From Streptomyces actuosus (GTDB lineage Bacteria; Actinomycetota; Actinomycetes; Streptomycetales; Streptomycetaceae), in NCBI RefSeq assembly GCF_016921115.1, contig NZ_JAFFZS010000004.1, positions 62,001-126,000 on the forward strand: a stretch of DNA of 64,000 bases, written 5' to 3'. The notes beneath the pieces are model-generated. The model did not search any database and had not been told where the DNA came from. It saw nothing but the letters and a program-made list of their open reading frames with translations. Of this stretch, positions 36,777 through 44,520 are shown one piece after another. The translations under genes and the position numbers were made by a program. The first letter of the stretch is position 1; each line of letters begins with the position of its first letter.

Positions 36777-36867
36777 CCGCGACCCCCGCGAGGGGCGGAC
36801 CGGGCGCGCACGCGTCCGGTCCGCCCCTCGCGCGCGTGTGCGGCCCGTGCGGGGCAGAATGCGAGAC

Positions 36868-37305
36868 GTGAACGCCGACAGCAGCACCACAGCAGCCCAC
36901 GTGCCCGGGACCGCGCTGCGGCGGCTCGCCGCGCCGCTGTCCGTGCTCGCGGCCGTCGCCGCGGCCTTCGCCTACGTGGGCGCGGTCGACCCCAACGAAC
37001 CCGGCCACTACCCGGCGTGCCCGCTGCTGCGCTCCACCGGCATCTACTGCCCTGGCTGCGGCGGGCTGCGCAGCGCCCACGCCGTCGTGCACGGGGACCT
37101 CTCGGCCGCCCTGCACGACAACGCCCCGGCCGTCGCCGGCTATCTGCTCTTCGCGGTGCTGTGGGCCGTCTGGGTGGTCCGCGTGGCGCGCGGGCGCCCG
37201 ATGCGGATCGATCTCACCCCGGTGCAGCTGTGGACGCTGGGGGCGTTGGTGCTGGTCTTCACCGTTGTCCGGAACCTGCCGTTCGGCGCCTGGCTCCACC
37301 CCTGA
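36868..37305 (+). CDS. DUF2752 family membrane protein
   Basis: 145 residues. The defining motif YCPGCGGLRSAHAVVHGD (about 60-77; CPxCG followed by R) lies just before a membrane segment; further helices are SVLAAVAAAFAYVGAV, AVAGYLLFAVLWAVWVV and LWTLGALVLVFTVV. Function unknown; the paired cysteines could bind metal or be redox active. GTG at 36868 preferred because CAGAAT lies 7 bases upstream; an ATG at 36859 is the alternative. Confidence 0.83.
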   Translation: MNADSSTTAAHVPGTALRRLAAPLSVLAAVAAAFAYVGAVDPNEPGHYPACPLLRSTGIYCPGCGGLRSAHAVVHGDLSAALHDNAPAVAGYLLFAVLWAVWVVRVARGRPMRIDLTPVQLWTLGALVLVFTVVRNLPFGAWLHP

Positions 37306-37425
37306 TGACCTGCGGAATGTCCAGCCAGTGGGACCGCCGTCAACCGGATGCGGGGACTGAGCCCTCCTCCGGATACCATCGCAGTGACCATTGGGTTTCC
37401 CACCGTCCGGAAGGGGGCCGCTCGC

Positions 37426-38235
37426 GTGAGTGTGCTCGACGAGATCATCGACGGAGTCCGTGCCGACCTCGCGGAGCGGCAGGCGCGCGTCAGCCTCGAC
37501 GAGCTCAAGGAGCGCGCGGCCCAGGCCCCCGCCGCCAAGGACGGGGTGGCCGCGCTGCGCGGTGACGGCGTGCGCGTGATCTGCGAGGTCAAGCGCTCCA
37601 GCCCGTCCAAGGGCGCACTGGCCGCGATCGCCGACCCCGCGGGCCTCGCCGCCGACTACGAGGCCGGTGGCGCCGCCGTCATCTCGGTCCTGACCGAGCA
37701 GCGCCGCTTCGGCGGCTCGCTCGCCGACCTGGAGGCCGTGCGGGCCCGGGTCGACATCCCGGTGCTGCGCAAGGACTTCATCGTCACCTCGTACCAGCTG
37801 TGGGAGGCCCGCGCCTACGGCGCCGACCTCGCCCTGCTGATCGTGGCGGCGCTGGACCAGCCGGCCCTGGAGTCGCTGATCGAGCGCGCGGTGTCCATCG
37901 GGCTCACCCCCCTCGTCGAGGTCCACGACGAGGAGGAGGCCGACCGCGCCGTCGACGCGGGCGCCAAGGTGATCGGCGTCAACGCGCGCAACCTGAAGAC
38001 CCTGGAGGTCGACCGCGGGACGTTCGAGCGCATCGCGCCCGAGATCCCCGGCGGCATCGTCAAGGTCGCCGAGTCCGGCGTCCGCGGCCCCCACGACCTC
38101 ATCGCCTACGCCAACGCCGGCGCCGACGCCGTCCTGGTGGGCGAGTCCCTCGTCACCGGCAAGGAGCCCAAGGCGGCGGTGGCGGACCTGGTGGCGGCGG
38201 GCGCGCATCCGGCGCTGCGCCAGGGCCGGGGCTGA
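37426..38235 (+). CDS. trpC: Indole-3-glycerol phosphate synthase
   Basis: Closes the indole ring from CdRP. 269 residues, (beta-alpha)8-barrel, monofunctional. Motifs: [10 protein letters not shown] (about 57-66, catalytic Glu and Lys), [18 protein letters not shown] (Lys, general acid), GVNARNLKT, and [12 protein letters not shown] start with AAGGGGG upstream; TACCAT near 37374 may be the -10. First gene of trpC-trpM-trpB-trpA. Confidence 0.96.
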   Translation: MSVLDEIIDGVRADLAERQARVSLDELKERAAQAPAAKDGVAALRGDGVRVICEVKRSSPSKGALAAIADPAGLAADYEAGGAAVISVLTEQRRFGGSLADLEAVRARVDIPVLRKDFIVTSYQLWEARAYGADLALLIVAALDQPALESLIERAVSIGLTPLVEVHDEEEADRAVDAGAKVIGVNARNLKTLEVDRGTFERIAPEIPGGIVKVAESGVRGPHDLIAYANAGADAVLVGESLVTGKEPKAAVADLVAAGAHPALRQGRG

Positions 38236-38259
38236 ATCCCCGGTAGGCTGGAAACGCCG

Positions 38260-38433
38260 ATGAACCGTCCGATCACCCTGGTGACCCGGGACCCGTACGC
38301 CCGCCTCGCGCGCGGCTGCCGGCCCCGCGGCTGCCGTGCGCCCGCGCGACGGGTCCACGGTCGCAGGGTGCGGTACGTGATCGGTGACGAGCCGGGACAG
38401 GTGAACGGACGCCGATGGCAGGACGCCCGCTAG
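38260..38433 (+). CDS. trpM: Tryptophan biosynthesis modulator TrpM
   Basis: 57 residues: MNRPITLVTRDPYARLARGC followed by RPRGCRAPARRVHG, then RYVIGDEPGQVNG and RRWQDAR. Very basic, with two Cys in a short CxxxxC segment. A small gene between trpC and trpB is known from S. coelicolor (trpM/trpX), where it modulates tryptophan synthesis and differentiation. ATG follows TAGGCT (38243-38248) by 11 bases. The TAG stop is the first three bases of the foldback element at 38431; if the element is removed the frame would continue as GLPA and stop, so the C-terminus may have been altered by insertion (inference). Confidence 0.85.
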   Translation: MNRPITLVTRDPYARLARGCRPRGCRAPARRVHGRRVRYVIGDEPGQVNGRRWQDAR

Positions 38434-38604
38434 GGCGTGTGTCGAATGTCCCGCCGGGCCCGCGACGCCCGGCACCCCGCCTCGCCGCGTTGCCGGAGTC
38501 GTCCGCGTAGGCCCGGTACTCCGGTACGGGGCGGATCCGCGGTGTGCGATGCACGGCACCGGGCTCCGCGGTCCGTTCCGACGCGACATTCGAGACACGC
38601 CCCA
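38431..38604. mobile_element. 174-bp MITE-like foldback element inside the trp operon
   Basis: Left end TAGGGCGTGTGTCGAATGTC and right end (reverse complement) TGGGGCGTGTCTCGAATGTC match at 18 of 20 bases as terminal inverted repeats. The inside is GC-rich with further dyads and no coding capacity, so it is non-autonomous. Very similar foldback sequences with (T)AGGGCGTGTCTCGAATGTC ends recur in Streptomyces genomes (recognised from general familiarity, not searched). No clear target duplication is visible. It separates trpM from trpB and could act as a processing or attenuation hairpin. Confidence 0.7.
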
Positions 38605-38771
38605 GGGGCTGCCCGCGTGAACATCCCGTCCGGCGACGGGACGTGCGCGACAGACCCCGGGGAGGGCGAACCGCGCGAGCGCGACGGGCCGCAGGCGGCC
38701 CGAGGCGCCGCAGCCGTACCCCGCCCCCACGGCGACAGGTGTCTCTTCCGTACTCACCGTGAGGTTTCCGC
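38605..38771 (+). other. Spacer between foldback element and trpB
   Basis: No gene seen. A hairpin CCCGTCCGGCGACGGG (38628-38643) may be part of the RNA structure behind the element. The trpB ATG is preceded by GTGAGGTTTCCGC. Confidence 0.4.
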
Positions 38772-40055
38772 ATGCCCAGCGACTTCTTCGTCCCCGACCC
38801 GGAGGGCCGGGTGCCCAGCGCCGAGGGCTACTTCGGCGCGTTCGGCGGCACGTTCATCCCGGAGGCCCTCGTGGCCGCCGTGGACGAGGTGGCCGTCGCC
38901 TACGACAAGGCCAAGCACGACCCCGAGTTCGCCCGCGAGCTCGACGACCTGCTCGTCCACTACACCGGGCGCCCGAGCGCGCTCACCGAGGTGCCCCGTT
39001 TCGCCGAGCACGCCGGCGGTGCCCGGGTGTTCCTCAAGCGCGAGGACCTCAACCACACCGGCTCACACAAGATCAACAACGTGCTCGGCCAGGCCCTGCT
39101 GACCAGGCGCATGGGCAAGACCCGCGTCATCGCGGAGACCGGCGCCGGCCAGCACGGCGTCGCCACCGCCACCGCCTGCGCGCTGTTCGGCCTGGACTGC
39201 ACGATCTACATGGGAGAGGTCGACACCCGGCGGCAGGCCCTCAACGTGGCCCGCATGCGCATGCTCGGCGCCGAGGTCGTCTCCGTGAAGTCGGGCAGCC
39301 GCACCCTGAAGGACGCCATCAACGAGGCGTTCCGCGACTGGGTCGCCAACGTCGACCACACGCACTACCTCTTCGGCACCGTCGCGGGCCCCCACCCGTT
39401 CCCGGCCATGGTCCGCGACTTCCACCGCGTGATCGGCGTGGAGGCCCGCCGCCAGATCCTGGAGCGCGCCGGACGCCTGCCCGACGCGGCCGTCGCCTGC
39501 GTCGGCGGCGGATCCAACGCGATCGGCCTCTTCCACGCCTTCATCCCGGACGAGGGCGTGCGGCTCATCGGCTGCGAGCCGGCCGGCCACGGCATCGAGA
39601 CCGGTGAGCACGCGGCCACCCTCACCGCGGGCGAGCCCGGCATCCTGCACGGCTCGCGGTCGTACGTCCTGCAGGACGACGAGGGCCAGATCACCGAGCC
39701 GTACTCGATCTCGGCGGGCCTGGACTACCCGGGCATCGGCCCGGAGCACTCCTACCTCAAGGACTCCGGGCGCGGCGAGTACCGCGCGGTCACCGACGAC
39801 GCCGCGATGCAGGCACTGCGCCTGCTGTCGCGGACCGAGGGCATCATCCCGGCCATCGAGAGCGCCCACGCGCTGGCCGGCGCCCTGGAGGTCGGCCGGG
39901 AGCTGGGCCCCGACGGGCTGATCGTCGTCAACCTGTCCGGCCGCGGCGACAAGGACATGGACACCGCCGCCCGTTACTTCGGCCTGTACGACACCGACGC
40001 CGAGGTCGCGGCCGACGCCGCCGACACCGCGGAGATCGAGGGGGACGCCCGGTGA
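38772..40055 (+). CDS. trpB: Tryptophan synthase beta chain
   Basis: PLP enzyme joining indole and serine. 427 residues. PLP Lys100 in [14 protein letters not shown], catalytic Glu in [14 protein letters not shown], phosphate-binding [10 protein letters not shown], and [13 protein letters not shown] are intact. C-terminus has a short Ala/Asp-rich tail ([14 protein letters not shown]). Stop overlaps trpA by 4 bases (GTGA). Confidence 0.97.
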   Translation: MPSDFFVPDPEGRVPSAEGYFGAFGGTFIPEALVAAVDEVAVAYDKAKHDPEFARELDDLLVHYTGRPSALTEVPRFAEHAGGARVFLKREDLNHTGSHKINNVLGQALLTRRMGKTRVIAETGAGQHGVATATACALFGLDCTIYMGEVDTRRQALNVARMRMLGAEVVSVKSGSRTLKDAINEAFRDWVANVDHTHYLFGTVAGPHPFPAMVRDFHRVIGVEARRQILERAGRLPDAAVACVGGGSNAIGLFHAFIPDEGVRLIGCEPAGHGIETGEHAATLTAGEPGILHGSRSYVLQDDEGQITEPYSISAGLDYPGIGPEHSYLKDSGRGEYRAVTDDAAMQALRLLSRTEGIIPAIESAHALAGALEVGRELGPDGLIVVNLSGRGDKDMDTAARYFGLYDTDAEVAADAADTAEIEGDAR

Positions 40056-40870
40056 GCGGGAACATCCAGCTGCTGACCGACACGATCGCGGCGGCCCGCG
40101 CCGAAGGCCGTTCCGCGCTCATCGCCTACCTGCCGGCCGGCTTCCCGACCGTGGACGGCGGGATCGAGGCCGTCAAGGCCGTCTTCGACGGCGGCGCCGA
40201 CATCGTCGAGGTGGGGCTGCCGCACAGCGACCCCGTCCTCGACGGGCCCGTCATCCAGACCGCCGACGACATCGCCCTGCGCGGCGGCGTGCGGATCGCC
40301 GACGTCATGCGGACGGTCGCGGAGGCTCACGCGGCCACCGGCAAGCCGGTCCTCGTCATGACGTACTGGAACCCCATCGACCGCTACGGCGTGGAGCGTT
40401 TCACCGCCGAGCTGGCCGAGGCCGGCGGAGCCGGCTGCATCCTGCCCGACCTGCCGGTGCAGGAGTCCGCCCTGTGGCGGGAGCACGCCGAGAAGCACGG
40501 TCTCGCGACCGTCTTCGTCGTGGCGCCCAGCAGCAGGGACGAGCGACTCGCCGAGATCACCGCGGCGGGCAGCGGCTTCGTCTACGCCGCCTCCCTGATG
40601 GGCGTCACCGGCACCCGTGAGTCGGTCGGCACACAGGCCCGGGACCTGGTGGGCCGCACCCGCGCCACCGGCACCGGCCTGCCCGTCTGCGTCGGCCTCG
40701 GCGTCTCCGACGGTGCCCAGGCCGCCGAGGTCGCCGGCTTCGCCGACGGCGTGATCGTCGGGTCCGCCTTCGTCAAGCGGATGCTGGACGCCTCCGACCA
40801 CGCGGCCGGCCTCGACGCCGTCCGCACCCTCGCGGGCGAGTTGGCGAAGGGCGTGCGCGGACAGGCGTGA
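40052..40870 (+). CDS. trpA: Tryptophan synthase alpha chain
   Basis: Cleaves indole-3-glycerol phosphate to indole, channelled to TrpB. 272 residues. Catalytic Glu53 ([10 protein letters not shown]) and Asp64 (VLDGPVIQ) have the same 11-residue spacing as in the Salmonella enzyme (Glu49/Asp60); [15 protein letters not shown] and [11 protein letters not shown] form the phosphate site. GTG start within the trpB stop. A strong hairpin 75 bases downstream ends the operon. Confidence 0.97.
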   Translation: MSGNIQLLTDTIAAARAEGRSALIAYLPAGFPTVDGGIEAVKAVFDGGADIVEVGLPHSDPVLDGPVIQTADDIALRGGVRIADVMRTVAEAHAATGKPVLVMTYWNPIDRYGVERFTAELAEAGGAGCILPDLPVQESALWREHAEKHGLATVFVVAPSSRDERLAEITAAGSGFVYAASLMGVTGTRESVGTQARDLVGRTRATGTGLPVCVGLGVSDGAQAAEVAGFADGVIVGSAFVKRMLDASDHAAGLDAVRTLAGELAKGVRGQA

Positions 40871-40944
40871 CGCCGGGCAGGGCCCGCGCCGCAGGCCTGG
40901 GCGCGGACCCTGACCGTCGGTCACTCGTACGGGTGGACCTGGGG

Positions 40945-40971
40945 CCGGGGAGGCGCGCTGCGCCTCCCCGG
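40945..40971 (+). terminator. Perfect 12-bp hairpin after trpA
   Basis: CCGGGGAGGCGC pairs exactly with GCGCCTCCCCGG around GCT. It separates trpA from the next gene, supporting the start of that gene at 40987. Confidence 0.75.
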
Positions 40972-40986
40972 TTCGTTCTGCGGGGT

Positions 40987-41763
40987 GTGAGCGAGAAGAA
41001 CCGTGAGGGAAAGCGGACCGCGCGTGAACGGCTGGCCGCGGAGCGTGCGAAGCAGAAGGCCGCGGAGAAGCGACGACGGGCCTTGATCGTGGGCGGCGCC
41101 GTGGTCTGCGTGCTCGGCCTGGCGGCGGTGATCGGCGTGATCGCCGCGAACTCCGGCAAGGACAGCGGCAGCGACTCCGCGAGCCCGGTCGTGGCGCCCT
41201 CCGGGGCGACCGGCGAGGACGACCTGACCATCCCGGTGGGCAAGGAGAACGCGCCGTCCACACTCACGGTCTGGGAGGACTTCCGCTGCCCGGCCTGCCA
41301 GGCCTTCGAGACGGCGTACCGCTCCACCATCCACGAGCTGACCGACTCCGGCCTGATGAAGGTGCAGTACCACCTGGCCACGATCATCGACGGCAACATG
41401 GGCGGCACGGGCTCCCGCAACGCGGCCAACGCCGCGGCCTGCGCCCAGGACGCCGGCAAGTTCACCCCGTACCACGACGTGCTCTACGAGAACCAGCCGC
41501 CGGAGACCGACGACGCCTTCGCGAAGAACAGCACGCTGCTGGAGCTGGCCCGCAAGGTCGACGGGCTCGACACGCCCGTCTTCCGGACCTGCGTGGAGGA
41601 CGGCCGGCACAACAGCTGGGTCGCCAAGTCCAACCAGGCCTTCCAGAAGAGCGGTTTCCAGGGCACGCCCACGGTCCTGCTCAACGGCAAGAACATCTAC
41701 GAGGACCAGTCGATGACCCCGGCGAAGCTGAAGCAGATGGTGCAGGACGCCGCAAAGAGGTGA
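40987..41763 (+). CDS. Membrane-anchored DsbA-family thioredoxin-fold protein (second copy)
   Basis: 258 residues: charged cytoplasmic N-terminus (KRTARERLAAERAKQKAAEK), one membrane helix (about 32-54), a Ser/Asp linker, then a DsbA-like domain with CPAC (Cys101, Cys104) and the cis-Pro loop GTPTV. It shares architecture with the protein at 12005, indicating paralogy. The GTG at 40987 is chosen because it is the first start after the trpA terminator; an earlier in-frame GTG (40867) overlaps trpA and would run through the hairpin. Confidence 0.88.
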   Translation: MSEKNREGKRTARERLAAERAKQKAAEKRRRALIVGGAVVCVLGLAAVIGVIAANSGKDSGSDSASPVVAPSGATGEDDLTIPVGKENAPSTLTVWEDFRCPACQAFETAYRSTIHELTDSGLMKVQYHLATIIDGNMGGTGSRNAANAAACAQDAGKFTPYHDVLYENQPPETDDAFAKNSTLLELARKVDGLDTPVFRTCVEDGRHNSWVAKSNQAFQKSGFQGTPTVLLNGKNIYEDQSMTPAKLKQMVQDAAKR

Positions 41764-41895
41764 CAAGCGGCGGCGAGTACGGACGAACGGAAGAGGGGGT
41801 AAGGCGCACGGCTGTGATTCTCACCGCCCCGTTATGGACCCGTAGCCGGGCTGCCCGTCGTGGGCCCGGCCCGGCACGGTAGCGTCGACCTTGCC

Positions 41896-42999
41896 ATGGA
41901 ACTTGCCTACATTCCCAGCCCGTCGCGCGGGGTTCTCTACCTCGGCCCCGTTCCGCTGCGCGGCTATGCCTTCTGCATCATCATCGGTGTCTTCGTTGCC
42001 GTCTGGCTCGGCAACAAGCGCTGGATCGCCCGGGGCGGGCGGGCCGGCACGGTGGCCGACATCGCGGTCTGGGCCGTGCCCTTCGGCCTTCTCGGCGGCC
42101 GGCTCTACCACGTGATCACGGACTACGAGCTGTACTTCAGCGAGGGCCGTGACTGGGTGGACGCCTTCAAGGTGTGGGAGGGCGGCCTCGGTATCTGGGG
42201 TGCCGTCGCCCTCGGCGCGCTCGGCGCCTGGATCGGCTGCCGGCGCCGCGGCATCCCGATGCCCGCGTACGCCGACGCCGTGGCGCCCGGCATCGCCTTC
42301 GCCCAGGCGATCGGCCGCTGGGGCAACTGGTTCAACCAGGAGCTGTACGGGCGGGAGACCGACCTTCCCTGGGCGCTGCACATCACGTCCTCGGCGGACG
42401 GCCGGGTGCCCGGCTACTACCACCCCACCTTCCTGTACGAGTCGCTGTGGTGCGTGGGCGTCGCCCTCCTCGTCATCTGGGCCGACCGCCGCTTCCGCCT
42501 GGGCCACGGCCGGGCCTTCGCGCTGTACGTCGCCTCGTACTGCGCGGGCCGCTTCTGGATCGAGTACATGCGCGTCGACGACGCCCACCACATCCTGGGC
42601 CTGCGTCTGAACAACTGGACCGCGCTGGGCGTGTTCCTGCTGGCGGTGCTGTACCTGGTGGTGTCGGCGAAGAAGCGGCCGGGCCGCGAGGCCGTGGTCG
42701 AGCCGGGCGCGCAGGCCGCCGACGGCGACGCCGGCGCGGAGCGCGACGCGGACGCGGAGCCCGGGACCGATGCGGAGTCCGGGACCGATGCGGCCGCCGG
42801 AGCCGAGGCATCTTCCGGGACCGAAGGTGGCTCCGGCACCGATGCCGGGCCCGACCCCGCGGTTCAGGAGCCCGAGAAGGACGAGAAGGCCGACGATTCG
42901 GACGAGGCCGGCGAGGCCGGTTCTCACACGGTGGGTGCCGAGGCGCAGGCCTCCGGCGGGAAGAAGGACGCGGCCGAGTCGGCCACCAAGAAGGCCTGA
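41896..42999 (+). CDS. lgt: Prolipoprotein diacylglyceryl transferase with acidic C-terminal tail
   Basis: Transfers diacylglycerol from phosphatidylglycerol to the lipobox Cys of prolipoproteins. 367 residues: seven membrane helices in the first ~265 residues, conserved GGRLYHV (His72), the Lgt signature GRWGNWFNQELYG, and RFWIEYMRVD with conserved Arg. The last ~95 residues are a low-complexity Ala/Glu/Asp/Gly tail with repeated GTDA units, a common extension in streptomycetes. ATG at 41896. Ends at a strong terminator. It precedes the LspA step (2061). Confidence 0.95.
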   Translation: MELAYIPSPSRGVLYLGPVPLRGYAFCIIIGVFVAVWLGNKRWIARGGRAGTVADIAVWAVPFGLLGGRLYHVITDYELYFSEGRDWVDAFKVWEGGLGIWGAVALGALGAWIGCRRRGIPMPAYADAVAPGIAFAQAIGRWGNWFNQELYGRETDLPWALHITSSADGRVPGYYHPTFLYESLWCVGVALLVIWADRRFRLGHGRAFALYVASYCAGRFWIEYMRVDDAHHILGLRLNNWTALGVFLLAVLYLVVSAKKRPGREAVVEPGAQAADGDAGAERDADAEPGTDAESGTDAAAGAEASSGTEGGSGTDAGPDPAVQEPEKDEKADDSDEAGEAGSHTVGAEAQASGGKKDAAESATKKA

Positions 43000-43017
43000 C
43001 GGCCCGCTGCACGGCGA

Positions 43018-43050
43018 CGAGGGCGCCCGGATCCTTTCCGGGCGCCCTCG
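43018..43050 (+). terminator. Perfect 14-bp hairpin after lgt
   Basis: CGAGGGCGCCCGGA pairs exactly with TCCGGGCGCCCTCG around TCCTT, 18 bases after the lgt stop. Confidence 0.85.
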
Positions 43051-43292
43051 GTCGCGTCCGCGGTGGCCGAGAGGAGTCCGGCGGTCGCTCGGCGGCGGTG
43101 GCCGCCTGTCTCGCGCCGCCGTCCGGGCCGGCCCGGCGCGAGCGGGTGCCGGGTCGGGTCGGCCACGGGCTCCGGGGGAGTGCGGGACGGGGGCGCCGGG
43201 CCGGTCCTCGGGAAGGTGTTCACGGGTCGCCCTCGTTCGACGGCGCCTGTGCGGATGATGTCCCCCAGGCGAGCGCAAGTGGGTAAAACCGC

Positions 43293-43307
43293 AGGTTAGC
43301 CCAGCCT
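43293..43307 (+). promoter_or_regulatory. Weak DmdR/IdeR (iron box)-like site upstream of the VIT gene
   Basis: AGGTTAGCCCAGCCT matches much of the actinobacterial iron-box consensus TTAGGTTAGGCTAACCTAA (about 12 of 19 positions when extended). Upstream of a predicted iron/manganese transporter it is plausible, but the match is imperfect. Confidence 0.35.
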
Positions 43308-43375
43308 CTCCTTGCTGGCGCGGGGCCGGGTGAGGACATAGATTCTGCGTAGTCGAAAAGTAGAACACGTCCAAA

Positions 43376-43394
43376 CTTAGCTTTGCCTTAGCTT
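43376..43394 (+). promoter_or_regulatory. Direct repeats CTTAGCTT before the VIT start
   Basis: CTTAGCTT, TGC, CTTAGCTT: exact 8-base repeats with an 11-base period, ending 13 bases before the ATG. The period is one helical turn, as for tandem regulator binding. A/T-rich compared with surroundings. Confidence 0.5.
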
Positions 43395-43407
43395 CCTGGG
43401 GGCTCGT

Positions 43408-44139
43408 ATGGCCATCATCGAAACCGAAGCCGCGCTGCACGTCGCGCACCGCGACAACCACACGCACCGCGACGTCAACGGGGGCTGGTTGCGTCCGGCC
43501 GTCTTCGGTGCGATGGACGGCCTGGTCTCCAACCTCGCCCTGATGACCGGTGTCGCGGGCGGCGCGGTCGGCCGGCACGCCATCGTGCTGACCGGGCTCG
43601 CGGGTCTGGCCGCCGGAGCCTTCTCCATGGCGGCCGGCGAATACACCTCCGTCGCCTCGCAGCGTGAGCTGGTCGAGGCGGAACTGGACGTCGAGCGGCG
43701 TGAACTGAGGCGGCACCCCCAGGACGAGGAGGCCGAGCTCGCGGCGTTGTACGAGGCGCGGGGCGTGGAGCCGGCCCTGGCCCGCGAGGTGGCCCGCCAG
43801 CTCTCGCACGACCCTGAACAGGCCCTGGAGATCCACGCCCGCGAGGAACTGGGCATCGACCCCGGCGACCTGCCCTCGCCGCTCACCGCGGCCGTGTCGT
43901 CCTTCGGGTCCTTCGCGCTCGGCGCCCTGCTGCCCGTCCTGCCCTACCTGCTGGGCGCGAGCGTCCTGTGGCCTGCCGTGCTGCTCGCGCTGTTCGGCCT
44001 CTTCCTGTGCGGTGCGGTCGTGGCCAGGGTGACCGCGCGGTCCTGGTGGTTCAGTGGTGTACGGCAGCTGGCCCTCGGTGGTGCGGCGGCCGGTGTGACG
44101 TACGCCCTGGGCACCCTGTTCGGAACCGCCGTAGGATGA
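43408..44139 (+). CDS. VIT-family (CCC1-like) iron/manganese transporter
   Basis: 243 residues. Two N-terminal membrane helices (DGLVSNLALMTGVAGGAVG; IVLTGLAGLAAGAFSMAAGEYTS) carry the conserved VIT motifs, followed by a long charged cytoplasmic metal-binding stretch (VEAELDVERREL, EEAELAALYEARG, EQALEIHAREELG; about 90-155) and three further helices. VIT proteins export cytosolic Fe2+/Mn2+ in exchange for protons. ATG with GGGGG upstream. Expression is likely metal-controlled given the upstream sites, but this is inference. Confidence 0.9.
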   Translation: MAIIETEAALHVAHRDNHTHRDVNGGWLRPAVFGAMDGLVSNLALMTGVAGGAVGRHAIVLTGLAGLAAGAFSMAAGEYTSVASQRELVEAELDVERRELRRHPQDEEAELAALYEARGVEPALAREVARQLSHDPEQALEIHAREELGIDPGDLPSPLTAAVSSFGSFALGALLPVLPYLLGASVLWPAVLLALFGLFLCGAVVARVTARSWWFSGVRQLALGGAAAGVTYALGTLFGTAVG

Positions 44140-44146
44140 CCCGGCT

Positions 44147-44176
44147 GCTACTTATGCGAGGGGCCGCATAAGTAGC
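44147..44176 (+). terminator. Perfect 12-bp hairpin after the VIT gene
   Basis: GCTACTTATGCG pairs exactly with CGCATAAGTAGC around AGGGGC, 8 bases after the stop. Confidence 0.75.
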
Positions 44177-44520
44177 CCGTTACCCGTTGGTTTCGACTGC
44201 GTGACCGCGGGGCATGAGCCGTAAGCGCTGTGGGCAATGACGCCTGCGGCGCACCCAGGGGACGGGCGAAGATGCCCGCCCCGCCCTCGGGTCGCCGGAC
44301 ATGGATCTGTCCGCAGCGGCCACCCCATACTTTCCGCCACGGCGTGCACACCCCCGCCGCACGCCCGGGGCGTCCGCATGTTGGAACGCAGTATCCGGTT
44401 CCCGAGAATCGCTCCATCATGTAACCTGCACGAAATTTTGCACCTGTGTGCATTCTCCGCAGAGGGCCAACGTCGTCCCTCGGCACCTGCATATGCCAAT
44501 TGACGACGACGGGAGAGCCG
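44177..44520 (+). promoter_or_regulatory. gltB upstream regulatory region
   Basis: 344 bases with no convincing gene. The left ~200 bases show only GC-rich sequence. The right part is unusually A/T-rich and contains the GlnR-like box and three TGCA tetrads (44427, 44439, 44449) around GAAATTTT. The gltB ATG has GGGAG upstream. Confidence 0.55.
44421..44436 (+). promoter_or_regulatory. Candidate GlnR box upstream of gltB
   Basis: GTAAC, six bases (CTGCAC), GAAAT: fits the streptomycete GlnR half-site pattern GTnAC-n6-GAAAC except for the last base. Located 85 bases before the gltB ATG, in a nitrogen-assimilation context. Confidence 0.5.

Larger units (their letters stand above)
43000..43407. 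other. Intergenic region between lgt and the VIT gene
   Basis: 408 bases without a gene. It holds the lgt terminator, a GC-rich filler (43050-43255), a DmdR/IdeR-like half-dyad (43293-43307), a -10-like TAGATT (43339-43344) and a pair of direct repeats (43376-43394). Confidence 0.6.

Noticed and set aside
37318..37425. Possible Trp-containing leader peptide upstream of trpC (two separated TGG codons)
   Set aside because: No adjacent Trp codons, no alternative hairpins ending in a terminator, and the frame covers the likely -10 near 37374.
42924..43223. Minus-strand open frame after lgt
   Set aside because: Covers the perfect lgt terminator and part of lgt; Arg/Pro-rich translation.
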